From NCBI GenBank assembly GCA_002197995.1, contig NGZR01000001.1:14279501-14343500 (forward strand): a stretch of DNA of 64,000 nucleotides, in the 5' to 3' direction. Positions 21,995 to 34,478 of the stretch are shown here, piece after piece. Position numbers and translations under genes: made by a program. The notes beneath the pieces were generated by a model. It had not been told where the DNA came from. It ran no database searches and saw only the letters and a program-made list of their open reading frames with translations. Every line of letters begins with the position of its first letter. The first letter of the stretch is position 1. This DNA comes from Gaeumannomyces sp. JS-464 (lineage: Eukaryota; Ascomycota; Sordariomycetes; Magnaporthales; Magnaporthaceae).

Positions 21995-23922
21995 ATGGCC
22001 GCCCACGTCTCCATCCCGACCACGGCCCGCCTGCCCGGCTCCCTGCGCCTCGAGCCGTCCCACCCCGTCGTCGCTAAGCTGATCGGCCGTCTGTCGCGCG
22101 CCTCGCTCCTCGCCCTAGCCGTCCAATGGCTCAACGACGCCGACGGTCCCCTGCTCAGCGCCCCCTACCTGCGCCCCCCTAAGAGGAGGACGGGGAGGGT
22201 CCGGCGCCGAAGCGGGAGGTCAAGCGATGGGTTCGGCGGCGGCAGTGGGCACGAAAACGAGACAATATTAGACGAGGACGAGCAAGATGAAGATGACACT
22301 GACGACGACGACAATGACGAGGGGAGCATGTACCCGGCCTCCCGCACCCTCGACGACCTCCGCGAGGTCTACGCCCACCTGCAGGCCGGCAACACGCGAG
22401 GCTCGCGCCGCGAGCTGGCTGACCGCATCTCGAGGGCGACTGGCGCCGCGGCCTGACACTGCACCAGCTCGCCATGGCCGACCTGCAGTATCTGCACGAC
22501 CACCCGCTGTCGCAGCGCTGGTCCGCCTTCAAGGTCGTTTCCCTCAAGCTACGGCCCGAGGATCCAGGAGATGAAAATGATAAAGAGCCGCTGCTCGAAG
22601 TCGACGGCGCCTCACTCGTCGTCCCGCGCATTCACCCGCCGTCGTTCCTGCGCTCGCTCCAGGGCTCGCTGCCACCCGATGTCAAGACGCACTGCACCTT
22701 TGAACGCCACCGGGACCTACCCGTCCTGCTCCTCCGCATCTTCATCTTCGACACCCCCTACGCCACCGAGCTGGCCGCCGGGAGCAGGGGCCGCCGGGGG
22801 AAGCGGAAGCGGCGGCGCGGAGGTGGCGATGCCGACGAAGACCAAGCAAACGCCGGGGGAGACGCCGCCATGCCCCCCAGCAACTTCGAGACAGCCCGCA
22901 CCGTCTACGTCGCGTTCCCGGACGCCTCGGCCCATGTCTACGTCTCAGCCGCCACCACTGCCTCCGCCTCCACCACGACCGCCTCGTCGGCCGGCACGGG
23001 CGGCGGCGACACCAAGAGCCTGCGCTCCCTCGTGATCGAGGGCATCCCCAAGGCGCTGTCCCGCCCGGGCGAGCGTTACACCCTTAGGCCGACGAGCCTC
23101 TCGACCAGGAACATGACCGAGCTGGTCGACCGGCGCGGAGGCGGCCGCGGCGGGAGCGGCAGCGCGGGAGGCGGCTGGGGCAGCGTCTACGGGGACGAGA
23201 AGATCCGCGAGTCGCCTCTCGACTCGGCCCTACCCACCCCACCGCTCTCGTCGGCCGTCTCTGAGGAGGAGGGGGACGGAGCCGCGAAGGAGGGTGCGGC
23301 ACGGGTAAAATCGAGAGGGGCTGCTGCTGCTCTGTCGGCAGAGGAACGTGCCGCGAAGCGGAGGAGGCTGGTCGCGCGCGCCCGGTTCGGGACGTCGGGC
23401 CTGGTTGATGATGGACTGGGCGTTGAGCGGGTCGATGTTGCCATCGAGGATCCATTTCCTCGGTCGTCGTCTACTGCGACTGCCGGCGCCGAGGCCAGGC
23501 GTCGTCCTCGAGACATTGGTGGTCGAAGCGAACAGGCCGAAGATGCGGATCGCCAGCCCCAGGCCGGCAAGAGGGGCAGGCGGGCGGCCGGAGGCCGGCG
23601 GAGTACCCTGGATGCGGCACTAGAGCGGGAGGCAGCGCTGCTTGGAGAGAGCGATCGCGACGATGCCGACGACGGTGGACAGGAGCGAGCAGCAGAAGAC
23701 GATGATGCCACGGCAACACAAGAGCGGTCCAAGTCCAGGTGGCGCCCGGGTGTCAAGCTAACGTTTCGCGGCAGCCACGTGTTTGCGGGGATCAGGCAGC
23801 TGGTCGAGGCCGGGGCCATCGATGGCGAGCGCCTGCCGGGCTGGATGACGGGCGAGGAGGGCGTCACGATCGGGTCGGTGAGGCACGGGCGCATCAGGGG
23901 TCACAAGGGTTCGGGACTTTGA
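21995..23922 (+). CDS. CHL4: Inner kinetochore protein CHL4/Mis15 (CENP-N homolog), frame broken
   Basis: The N terminus (TTARLPGSLRLEPSHPVVAKLIGRLSRASLLALAVQWL) and the segment LTLHQLAMADLQYLHDHPLSQRWSAFKV identify the CHL4/Mis15/CENP-N family of the constitutive centromere network, which reads CENP-A nucleosomes with IML3. The C terminus has the expected VKLTFRGSHVFAGIRQLVEAGAIDGERLPGW and ends EEGVTIGSVRHGRIRGHKGSG. Expected length is about 642 residues, with a long disordered acidic and basic middle. The frame breaks near 22430: ELADRI runs to a stop at 22456, while EGDWRRGL continues one frame away. One C added at the CGCATCTCGAG site joins them. No intron fits. Both halves are well conserved and CHL4 is needed for accurate segregation, so a sequence deletion is more likely than a dead gene. 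Confidence 0.92.
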
Positions 23923-24420
23923 TATTATATGATACCACGGGTTTATTTTTCTTGTTTGTTTTGGGCTTCATATCTATGGTCATTCTCTGTGGTCTTTATC
24001 AGAACCAACATATACCATGTCTACAGCCTTATTCGGGTCGATCAAAACACCACCTTCATGAGTTCAACACGCTAGTGCTGCTTTCCACCCGTGAGATATT
24101 GGGATTGACATTTACAAGTCAAGACCTTCGCGGTAGAGTTGGCTTTGCGGTGGCTCGGGCGCGTCTCTCGCCGCACCAAGGGAGTCGCCACTAGGATGCT
24201 CACAAATGCAAACACCAAGTACTCATTACTACTGCTCCCGGGCATTTGGCAGATTGGAAATGGCCTTGTCTAGTATGTCATTGTCTCGGATCTTCCGCTC
24301 TGAGCCCACGTTTTGCTGCTAGGTCGTCGCTAGAGCCACACCGCCCTCCTGCCCGGCTTTTTAAGCCGGCTTCATCAGGCAGTACAACCTGACAGTTGGT
24401 ATTTAAAAAGAGGACCTCCA

Positions 24421-24460
24421 GTCGGTCGGCCAGTCAGCCAACCAGTCAGTCAGCCAGCCA
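24421..24460. repeat. Imperfect CAGT/CAGC/CAAC tetranucleotide tract
   Basis: About ten units of CAGT, CAGC and related tetramers in tandem, read from the plus strand. Non-coding. Confidence 0.7.
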
Positions 24461-25003
24461 TATATGCACTGACATGGCATACTTCCCTGGCTGTAGCATC
24501 TGCCTCGGCTTCGGGGAGCAAGAGTCCCGGCTCGGTTTAGGAGTGAAGGGCCGTCAAATATTGTCAGGAAGGCAACCACGAGATGTCGACTCTGAGCTGC
24601 TCGCGGATATATGGACCATCTTTCAGGCCTACATAGATACGATAAGGAGTTCCTGGCTAGCACATAATCTCCTTTTTACCCCCTAATTCATACTCCGCCT
24701 ACTTATGGCTGCCGACCACCCGAGGGCCAGTCATGGCACGCTTCGTATTTTCTTGGTGACTGTCGGTGCCCGAGGTAGAAGGCTTGTGGGCTCTCGCGGA
24801 CGGCAAGGCGCCACCTGGTTTTATCCCGGGACATGTAGGTTTCTAGGTATGTATCGAAACCATTTTATACATTTGTCTTTGCTTTTTGCTTGCACTTTGT
24901 ACTTTTCTCTTGACGTTTTCTTTTCTCGCAAAAAAAGCTGCCAGAAAGAGACAATGACAGCCAAATACCTAACTATATCCCACTCATGCGTTGCTAGAGC
25001 CTC

Positions 25004-25021
25004 AAAAAAAAAAAAAAAAAA
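25004..25021. repeat. Poly(A) run, 18 nt
   Basis: Uninterrupted A on the plus strand in gene-free DNA. It could be a retroposon tail or a nucleosome-excluding tract. No upstream element recognised. Confidence 0.9.
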
Positions 25022-27684
25022 CATGCCCAAGGACCCAACCAAAGGTCATTTTACTCAGATACCAGTCTCGGGCACTCGCCACCAACTATTGGAATACTCT
25101 GCTATCACAATATGGCCATCTGATTAGAACATTGCCTAGAAAGCAGGATCTGTTAGACACTGGTAGTAGGACCGTGCTATGTAACATTCCAAAATCCAGA
25201 GCCAGGATGTTAGCGTATCAACCCTCCCTATACAGGCTCGTCCCCCGTTGACGCAGCTCACACGCATCTCGCGACACGACCGATCACACTAGAACGTTTG
25301 TTCTGGGCCCTGGGCGACCGCGGTGGAGTGTTGTCCGCAACACTGCATCTGTCCCGCCATGTTGGTATCACCGCATGTCAACCACCGCTTGAAGTGCGAC
25401 CTAAAGAAGCGCTAGAATATCCACGCGGTGCAACGGCCTGCCCAGAGAGACCGTTACTAGGGCCTGCCGCAGTATTCATCGTAGAACCTCAACGTGTTAT
25501 TTTGTCGTGCGGGCACGGAGGGTGGCTATCCACCCTCAACGGGCGTGCGGGCTGCGCCGACAGAATAGCCCGGTCATTGAGCCAGAGTCTGCAGATCCAT
25601 ATTATCCATCCCCAGATATACCAGCCGGGTTGAAGGATTGACGATTTGGGCCGCGATATAGCTCGGCCATGTCATAGCCCGCAAGAAACCACACCACTGC
25701 CTTGCATAGACCTGTTTGTTTCTGAAACTGTTTTGCCGCGGGGGAGGGCGGAAGAGGCCGTCATGCGAAGATTTCTTCCCGAGCGCGGGAAAGGCCTTGA
25801 ATAGGGAAGCCTTGGGTCGCCGTTCATGTGGGCGCTAAGAGCAAGTCCCGCCGGCGTCGAGACGCCTCGTGTTTGTTGCCCTACTCCTTGACCGAGCGCA
25901 GCAAAGAGGTGCGACGAGCGTGCCCTCGCGCCCTGCGCGGGGGCGAGCAACGTGTCGTCCGACAGGTACTGCCTCGCTCGAGGCGGCACTGGGGAATCGC
26001 CACAGCAGGAATGCACTAGGTTGTACAGAGGTTGTTTACGGGACGAGAAGGATACCTATCTTAGCTATACCAAGAAGAACTTTGACTAAACCTGCATCTG
26101 CTGGAGGCTTTCAAAAAGGGGAAATTTACGAGGGCCGATTAGATCTCGAATGAGGGACCTTATTACCATGTCCCTTGTTTATCTGGAATTTCTCGGGTCG
26201 GAATATAAAAGCACCAGGAAGATAAGAAGGGGAGTGGTGAAGAAACAAAGCGGAGGTGACCGAGCGGCGTGGAGGGTGCGGATCACGCTCAGTGATGCGT
26301 GTGGCGGGCATACGAGCGTGCGAGTCGGCCTCGGGCTCATGACCAAGGGAGGCAACGGGGAAAGAGGAGACCTGGTGCCGGAGGTGGATGGATGGAAGGA
26401 GGCCGGGGCAGCCCGGATGAGAGCGAGGTCGTGCGTCCTACTATGTGTCGCTCGGACCTGGCACGCAGGTGTGCCGCCGACCGCGTCCCGGGATGATGCC
26501 GGCGGTGGGTGGGGGGAGTCGGCGGGCGTCTCCGTCGTCTTTTTGTCTATGGGACCGTCGTCGTCGTATCACGGCAGGAGGGGAAAGAGGCGGAGAAGAA
26601 CAAGGCGGGCGGACTTTGGGAAGGAGGGCGGTTATCAGTTGATGCTCTGATGTTTTACATGCGGCAGCGGCCAAGTGCCGCTGCAACAGCTGCAGTCTGA
26701 TATCCTGTCCCACGTTGCTTGTCAGTCAGCTGCTCCACACCCGGACAACGGAAAATTATGAAGGGTGCAATGCAATGAAATTGGACGGAGGGTTTGATTA
26801 TGTTTGATGGCTCGTTACATGGCAAGCGGTGCTCGCGTGGGTCGCACACCTAAAGTACCGAGCACCTAAGTCCGCGCGCGCATTTATTTCTGCACAGCAC
26901 AGGCGGGAGTGCCGTCAGTTTGGTGGCTACCTTGGGTACCTCTAGGTGCTGGGTCCATTGCCTGCCGGACCAGCATCAACCGCGCAGTTTGTTTCGAGAA
27001 ATCGAGGATGGCCCTGGCTGGAGGCACCCGCGGCACAAACGAAATGTTCTCGCCAGGCGCTTCACTTTGCTTTTTGCGTATTTGCAATCAGTCGGCATTC
27101 CCACAACGTCGCTTCGAGGGTGTCATTCGTCATGCGTAATGAAATGGATGAACATTGCGTATTTCACATATACAAAAACGGCCCGAGCGCACAAATCCAG
27201 CCCATTCCTCTCCTGTCCTCATGCATTCGACAAGGCCCCGCGAGATTGGAGAGCACCAGAGGCGAAGCTGGTGATCAACAGGGAGACGCTGGACCGCTCG
27301 GGCCACCCGATTGGTAAAAACAAGTATGTAAACATGACCTCTCGAGGAGTCTACCTAAACTCGAATAAGGACTAGCACAAGGCAGCACTAGCGTGCGGTC
27401 ATAATACGCCGATGTTCGTAATATCAACCACACGCTAGGGCCCCGCGCTAACTTCTGATAGCCCGCCGGCCGTTTGCAAGCAAGGACCAGATAGTGGTAT
27501 GGCGCCCCAGACCAAACGGTTTCTCTCCGTTTGATGGGACAGGGCCACGGCAAATTGCTCCAAATCTTGACCACGGCAGCCACACGTCCTCGGTCGGCCT
27601 TATCCGTGCTTTTCATGCCTGTCTGTCGGCGTGTTTGTTGGACTCGATCGCGAGTCTGGGCACGGCTGGCAGATTTTTTTCTTC

Positions 27685-27703
27685 TTTTTTTTTTTTTTTT
27701 TTT
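27685..27703. repeat. Poly(T) run, 19 nt
   Basis: Long T run on the plus strand preceded by TTTTTTTCTTC, in gene-free DNA. Confidence 0.9.
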
Positions 27704-29139
27704 CGTCTTCTGTGCCAACCCTCCCATCCGAGGGGAAGAAGGGTGAAAAAGGGAAACAAAGCCGCAGACGTGGGACTCGTTTGTCGCCCATCGACTGGGT
27801 CGGTCCAGCCAGGCCTTCATTCGGCCCATATGATCAGCCGGCCGAAGCTGTTCAGCTCGACTCAGGCCCCGGTAAAGAGGTGAAGGGGGGAGCCGCAGAC
27901 CCGTGCCTGGCGGCCTGGTAGCCAACTGCGACTCTGGGAGCCGTGCAAGTGAGGACCATTGAAAAACGGGACAGTATTGGAACGGCCCCTCCCAGCTAAT
28001 GAATGCAGGCGGCCCCATTTTGTGCAAGTCCAAATCAGGTACGCACCCCTGGACAAACCCGTGGTGGCGGGTCAAAGCGCGCGTGGCGCCGAAAGTGTGC
28101 AACAGTGCCCTGCGGGATCGTGAGGTTTGTGCGCAAGGCATTGCTGCTCGCTGCTGCCAGCCGGCAGAGGCGATCCAATCAAGCCGGACCTCGTCGGGCC
28201 CGACGAGTGGCGTCTTGGCTGGAATGCCATCGAGCGAGCTGAGCTGAGACCGACCTGATATCCGTACTCGCTCTGCACAATAGGGGAATGGATGAGGCGA
28301 GGCGCAAAGCGAAGGGGCGTTGAGATAATGTTCCTCTTGCAGCTGGCTTCTTGTCACTTTTTCATGTCTTTCTTTTACTCCTCTAAGCTCGGGGTGGGCC
28401 GTATTCTTTGGATGGCTCAGAGTTGTCGCGTGCTGGGGCTCAACACAATACGCATGAATAAATGAGACCGAGGTGATCCTTTCATGTTTCCGGTCGCACA
28501 AGTTGTCTGATGCCACCAGCGGCTTCCCACTCAAACATGGCTTGGCCGCAGCGAACTGGTGGAGGCACCGAGTGAAACCATCGGACGCTCAGTCGGCCGC
28601 TCCCCGCCCCAGAAAACGACTGGATAGGCCAAAGTCTCACCGCTGAGGAAAAGAAAGAAAGGGGTTTACGACGCGCAGGAGAAAAGCAATGACGGGAGAG
28701 GGGTAAGGAGAGAAGAGGGGAAGGAGAAGGGAGGCAAAAGAGACGCACCTCGGAAGGACTTGAGATTGAGCACGAAAATAAAAGTGAAAAAGCAACCAAC
28801 AACAAAATGCTGGCCAGAACCTCGATGCCTCCCTCGTCACCTAGGCCCACGCGCCTTGGCACACCACCACCACGATGAGGAAATTCGGGAGTGACCCGGT
28901 GGCCCCGAATGCAGGTGGACGGGGCCCCTTGCACCTCTTGATCAGCCAATCGCTTCGTGTGTGCTCGCTGCGACGCCCGGTACTTGAGGTGCGCTTGTCT
29001 CTGCGTGGTGCAATCGGGGGCTGTCAGCCATGGCCCTGCACAGTGATCTGCACTGTTTATGGGTTTAGGAGGGATACTGAACCACGTACCTGTTGACACA
29101 TCGGGTTCCAGGTTCAGCTGCAGCAGGCCGAATGCGACC

Positions 29140-29166
29140 TTTTTTTTTTTTTTTTTTTTTTTTTTT
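29140..29166. repeat. Poly(T) run, 27 nt
   Basis: The longest mononucleotide run in the window. Its exact length is likely unreliable. Confidence 0.9.
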
Positions 29167-30578
29167 GTGTTTTTCGGATGGACGGTCTGGACAGGCCAAT
29201 CTTGAGGTGACAGCGACGGGTGTCATTGGGAACTTCGCCTGTCGGGGCCAAACCTCGAGCCTTTGGCAATTGGCTGGTCGCGGCCTCGGGTGGGCCAAGC
29301 TCAAGATTGGACTGGGCAGGGGTCTGGGGTGCTTCAGCCCTGGTCAGGCTTAGCTTCAACAGGTCTCAGCATCCATCACCACTAATCATGGGCCGACGAA
29401 GGCCAGCTGGAGCCCCTGATCCTCGAGGATCCCACACCTGTTGCTCTGCTTCGTCTTCTTGTTTTTCATCGCTTACAGTGTTATACGGGCGAAGGGTTTT
29501 CTAGAACAAACTGTGGCAAATTGAGAAAGCCACGGCTTGTCAGAACCTAGAGTTGGGACGACGAGTCCTCTGGCTGGGATTGACTTCGCACAGAGCCCAA
29601 GACATGCATCAATGATGAATTGATGAGGCGATTGACTGACTGTATGCTCCGGGCCTCGCTAGGCCCCCCGTCACAATAACGCACAAGCAGTCGCCGGCAA
29701 CCAAGATCTATCACCCGATTCACTTCAATTGCGCCTGGACCGACTGCAGTTGCATGCGTCGCCCGAGTGCAGCTTCCCTTTGCACGCAGCACAGCATCGC
29801 CTGAAGTACCGGCAAGCCCCATCCGTTTGGGCTGCCACAGAAGGGCCCTGTCGCGTACCAGCGGGGATCAGTGTCTAGGTCGCGCTCCCACAGCCCACAC
29901 CCTTGTCTGCCTACCCTAGCTCGGCTCCACCTTATTTCCCACGATCCCCTGGCCTGGTGCGCTCCTCGCACCCCCGGAGCTCTCGTCGCAAGAGCCATCA
30001 CAAACGCCCCCCCGCCCGGTTGCAAGCATCCCCTTTTCCCTCACCTTCGCTCGCTCCCACGCCTCGAGACCAGCTGCGCTGCTGGCCCACTCCTTTTCTG
30101 GAGCCTCCGTCCCTTCTTTTGTGGTCGCCCTCCCTCCCATCCCTTCACTCGGCCTGTTTTGTTTCTGTTTCTTCTCGACTGTCCCTCCTTCCACCCTCTT
30201 CTCTCGCCCATCAGAGAAAGGTCGTCGCTTGCCCCTCGACCATTAGCCCCTATTCACTGTTGTAGGTCACCTCTTTGCCAATTCCCTGGCAGAGCCGGCT
30301 TGGACTCGAGAAGGGTGAAGGCGAGACTCTCGGGGCTGACCATCTCGAGACGACCGTTCCTTGGAACACGATACATCCTGCATCACCGTTACCAGTCCTT
30401 GCACCGACACACGCCCACTGTTGATCAGCTTTTCGCTTCTTGATCTTCCTGTAGCTCCGACTGCTTTGTTGCAGTGGGACGACCTCCGGGCTGGAAAAAC
30501 GGTCCCTCGACGCACCTAAACGCGAGTCTCCTTCATACACATCGAGCAGAGAGCCGCCCTCGCCACACCACCGACATA

Positions 30579-33525
30579 ATGGCACCCTCTCTCACCGCAC
30601 ACACCTCCTTCACCCGCCCCCGGACAGGGGATCGGGACCGGGACGGCCGCCCAATGACCCGGGAGGCCAGCGACGCCAACCTTATGATACCCAGCCGCAC
30701 CTCTTCGCTCCACTCGCGCATCACCCAGCCGATCCCCTCGAGCCTGAACGTCAAACCTCAGCAGAGGACACCAAAGACCCTCACACATGCGTACATGGTC
30801 TGCGGTGTGGGCCGCGAGCCCTCTCAGTGGGTGAAGGCTCCCGCCCCGGCCCAGGGGAAGATTGGGCACATGAAGGGCGCTGTCGGCCAATTCTGGTTGC
30901 CCGAGATCCTCGGCAGCAGCCCAAGGCTGGAGCAAGATAATGAGATTGCGCGGTCGCTGCATGCTGCCATGAGGGTAAGTTGAACGCTAGTTAGGCTGGC
31001 TGCGCGAGCGCGACACTTGAGTCGCAATCCCCTGTTATGTTAAACAAGAAGCATCTTCTAACAAAGCCCCCTTTTATAGGCCTGCTTCCCGCACGATGTT
31101 GAGATCTGCACTGGTCGCAGCCAGCCGCATTGCGTGCACCACGCTTTCGTTCTGCAGCAGGACTCGTCGCACACTCTCTACGGCATTTGCCTGAGGGTGT
31201 GGTCGCGCGCCGACGAGAAGAGGGCCGAGACCATCAGGGATCTCCGTAAGAGGACAGAGCCCGATTTCTACGACAACCCCGACGAGACGTACTGGATCCC
31301 CTACTGCCTGTCGTTCTTGTCCCGCTACCCTCTCTACAACCTTCTGGGCGATTACCTGCGCATGTGGATTCACTGGAACAAGGCTACCAACCTGTTCCAC
31401 GCCGAGGAGGTCTCTCGCATTCTGAGCTTCCCAGAGCTGAATGACCTGGTTCGGATCGACATGAAGGACTATGCGTTGTGCTATCAGTTCCCCTCCTCGC
31501 CCACTGGCTTCCAGAACTTTGCCATGTGGCCCCTGTTCTCCTGCCTGTCGATCCCCAACATTGTTGGCGTTATCGAGGCTGCCATCTCTCCGACCCGCCG
31601 CATCATCTTCGTCAGCCACTACCCAGCGATGCTGACGATGGCTGCCGAGACGGTCCGTTTCTGCGTTCGCGTCTACGAGTGGAGTGGCCTGTACGTGCCT
31701 GTTGTGCACGCCCGCCACGCCAAGGAGCTGGTGCAGGAGCCTGGTCCCTACATCCTCGGTATCACCGCCGAGTGCCGCACGCTCTTCACCGCGCCTACCG
31801 ACGCGCTCGTTGTTGACCTGGACCGCAACTTCGTCCTCACGTCCAGCCCGCCCACAGCGCTGAACCCTAGCCAGCGCAACAAGTTCGTCACGCGTCTGAC
31901 CCAGGCTCTGAACGGCGATGTTTCGCCATCGGCGCCCCTCAGCACCTTCGTTCGGCGTACGGCGGTGGCAAGCTGGTGCCAGCTGGCCAGATTATTGTCA
32001 TGCGTGGCGAGGTTGAGTCTATCCAGGATCCCGAGTGGTGGAACCAGGACGCCGTGATGGCTGTCATGGACCACGTCTGTGAGAAGATGGGCCGCAACAC
32101 TGGTATCAAGGCTGTATTTGGCGGCTCTGTCAAGAAGCCCCTTATGACCAAGGTCTCTATGAGGCACCTGAATGAGATTGTCCGCGAGAGGAATCAGTAC
32201 TCGAGGGACGCTCTGGAGGCCTGGCAGGATTTCATCAACCTTAAGGGTCGCATGGACACTGAGCTTGGCAAGGTTACCAAACGTAACAACTACCTTGTTG
32301 AAGAGCTCGAGAGCTGGAAGCAACAGTTCCTCAAGTTCCAGGCCTTCGCCGAGACCCTCACCAAGGAGACCCAGGACCTCAAGGTCAAGATCGAGAGCCA
32401 CAAAAGGGAGAACCGCCGCCTGGCGACTCTTCTCGACCAGCAGAAGGATGATGCGGCTCGTATGTCGGTGCGCCTGGCCGGCACGGAGAAGCAGCGCGAC
32501 GACGCCCTCGAGGCCCTGGTGCTCCAGCAGGAGATTGCCGAGGAGCTGGAGCGCGAGCGCAAACGCAACAAGAAGGAGCTGGCCGCTCTGCAGCACACTA
32601 ACATGACCATCCTGAGGCAGCGCGACGACGCGCGCCGCGTGGTGCTGCATCTGCGCAGCCTCATCGGCGGCCAGAGCCACCACATGGAGCACCTGGTCAA
32701 CTCTCTCACCAAGCCCGACGATCTGAGCCACGACATCGAGAACGGCTTCGACGATGTCGACGACGCAGATGGTAAGTTCCAATGCACAGAAATAAGACAC
32801 ATCATACAGCACCACTGGTTCGTGGTGCTCGCTCGGACTCGCTTGCGAGTTTGCGAGCACCGCGAACCAGTCCGTTATCCGCTCCGTCCTGCACAGATTC
32901 TAACCCTACCCTTCTCTCTTTCTCCACAGACATGAGCAGCAACGGCCGGCACTCCAAGGCCAGCCAGCGCTTCTCATCCTCCAGCTTCGCTGACGTGGCT
33001 GATCGTCACCTTAAAGACAAGACGGACGCTATTGCGCACATCATTCGCAACATTGCGGAGCAGTGCCAGGCTGCTGTTGAGGGCCTGGCCCTGGCTCAGG
33101 ACGCCGAAATCGAGAGCACCGAGCTCAACATGCGCCGGGCCAGCGGGCTGTCGGTCGCCGCCAGCGATGACGGCAGCCGGTCGGCAGCTTCGGACGTTGG
33201 CGACGACAGCATGCTGCTGAATCCCTCAGGCCGTGCCTCGAGCATCCCTCCTACTCCGGACCTGATCCCTAACAGGTCCAGCACATCCATGTCGATGGCT
33301 TCGACCATGACGACCCCCGAGAGGTCGTCGCAGCAGTGGGTGATCGGCCATGACATCCCCACTAAGATCGTCGAGGACGATGAGGACCTTGAGGAGCCCG
33401 CCTCGGAGTCCGAGTCCATGCCCGTGTCGCACCACCAGGTGCCTGGCGTTGTCGGCAAGCATGCTGAGAGCCTCATCCACCGCCCCTCGGGTGCCCGCAT
33501 CAGCGCCCTTGGCGGCACTCGCTGA
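30579..33525 (+). CDS. DENN (AEX-3) domain protein, putative Rab GEF (one frame break)
   Basis: Exons 30579..30974, 31080..32771 and 32930..33525 give about 894 residues after one base is restored. Introns are 105 and 158 nt with GTAAGT donors, and phases agree. The uDENN part is seen in HAYMVCGVGREPSQW and HHAFVLQQDSSHTLYGICLRVW. The central cDENN part is seen in YPLYNLLGDYLRMW, PNIVGVIEAAISPTRRIIFVS and GPYILGITAECRTLF. DENN proteins load GTP onto Rab GTPases in membrane traffic. A long coiled coil (about 500-680) and a Ser-rich tail with a conserved KIVEDDED patch follow. The frame breaks at 31935-31938: one C added to the CCCC run joins SPSAP to RSAYGGGKLVPAGQ. The CT-rich stretch 29900-30500 is the likely promoter and leader. 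Confidence 0.92.
32814..32871 (+). repeat. Inverted repeat in the second DENN intron
   Basis: A left arm (32814-32832, ACTGGTTCGTGGTGCTCGC) and right arm (32853-32871) pair over 19 positions, with one G.U wobble and no mismatch in RNA. The 20-nt loop holds a second small stem, ACTCG-CTTG-CGAGT. The hairpin fills the middle of the 158-nt intron and stays clear of both splice sites. Confidence 0.9.
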
Positions 33526-34342
33526 AGTTTTAACTATTGTCTCATCTATTCACGTCGTCGAATATCCACCGCACGAAAGAATCGTTTCCTTTAGTTCCTA
33601 TTCCCCGTCGGGCTTTTCTTTTTGGGTGGCGCAGTCTGTTTCTTTTCCCTTTTCATGGTTAATACCGTCTTCCAAAGACGTAGGTGAGGAAAAGAATCCG
33701 GGAGGGTATGGTCGCGGAGGACGAAGATCGGGATGATGTCGCGAGGCGAAAAACATGCCATCAGCGCTTCAAGTCAGCGTTGCATAGCTAATATACCTAC
33801 CTGCTCCTATATTTTCTTGTCATTATTTCGCTTTGTTTTCGTTACTCATCTTTTTCCACTTATACTCCATGAGTTACTCGTCTCAAGATGTCACTGCATT
33901 TGACCAGAATCTTGCTCTCCTTTGATCGTACCAATTACTGGAAACTTCAGCACCCCTATTCCCTTCTCTGTTCATTTCGTTGTCTTTACATGTCACGTCG
34001 AACTTGACGCTTGCCTTCTTCACAACGTCCTGCCTTTTGGTGAGACTTGTCACTTTTCGTGGATAGCTCTTTTGTAGCTAGGTTGGCTGCTCTTTACCCA
34101 ACTTGGAGAAAAAAAAAAGGAAAAAACCAATCCAACCCGCATAATCTGATCTCCATATGTCGTTCGCGCCTGCGAGTGCTCTTAGATTTCGAAAGTGTCT
34201 GATGGTGTGGAGCTGTGGTGCCGGTGGTCAACGGTCATGTGCGAATTCTCCCATGCGATTGGATCCCTTCTTTCCCGCTACGACGGGGTACATATATGAT
34301 GTCCTAAATCATGGCTCAATGACCCACAACAAAGTTTAATTG
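33526..34342. other. Intergenic
   Basis: T-rich 3' flank of the DENN gene and 5' flank of the tRNA. No coding sequence seen. Confidence 0.6.
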
Positions 34343-34458
34343 GCCCGGCTGGCTCAATGGTAGAGCGTTGGACTTCTAATATTCCCTTGCATCAGTAATG
34401 AGCAAGCCTGGTGAGGAAGGCTATCCAAAGGCTGCGGGTTCGAGTCCCGCGTTGGGTG
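34343..34458 (+). tRNA. trnR-UCU: tRNA-Arg(UCU) with a 44-nt intron
   Basis: Folds as a full cloverleaf: acceptor GCCCGGC with GTTGGGT (G.U pairs allowed), D arm GCTC...GAGC, anticodon stem TTGGA with TCCAA, loop C-T-TCT-A-A with anticodon TCT at 34375-34377, and T arm GCGGG-TTCGAGT-CCCGC. The intron (34379-34422) lies one base 3' of the anticodon, the canonical position. The discriminator is G at 34458. CCA is not encoded. It decodes AGA/AGG codons. This UCU wobble base is a usual Elongator target. Confidence 0.95.
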
Positions 34459-34466
34459 CATATAAC

Positions 34467-34478
34467 TTTTCTTTTTTC
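34467..34478 (+). terminator. RNA polymerase III terminator
   Basis: TTTT followed by a C and TTTTTT starts 8 nt after the tRNA-Arg 3' end, a standard Pol III stop. Confidence 0.85.

Larger units (their letters stand above)
23923..30578. other. 6.7-kb gene-poor region with low-complexity tracts
   Basis: No gene that I can support. The longest open frame (minus, 27275-28534) has no recognisable domain, runs through a poly-T tract read as polylysine, and has scattered composition, so I treat it as chance. The region contains poly(A) or poly(T) runs of 18-27 nt (near 25004, 27685 and 29140) and a CAGT/CAGC tetranucleotide tract (24421-24460). Its last 700 bp are CT-rich and act as promoter and leader for the DENN gene. 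Old transposon remnants are possible, but I cannot identify any. Confidence 0.55.

Noticed and set aside
27275..28534. 419-codon open frame on the minus strand in the gene-poor region
   Set aside because: It has no recognisable domain, reads a poly(T) tract as polylysine, and shows mixed composition. A long frame by chance is plausible in GC-rich DNA.
29871..30443. 190-codon frame upstream of the DENN gene
   Set aside because: Begins without an ATG and consists of Pro/Leu/Arg from a CT-rich leader.
31748..32860. 370-codon open frame antisense to the DENN gene
   Set aside because: Leu- and Val-rich shadow of the coiled coil on the sense strand, and it crosses the intron.
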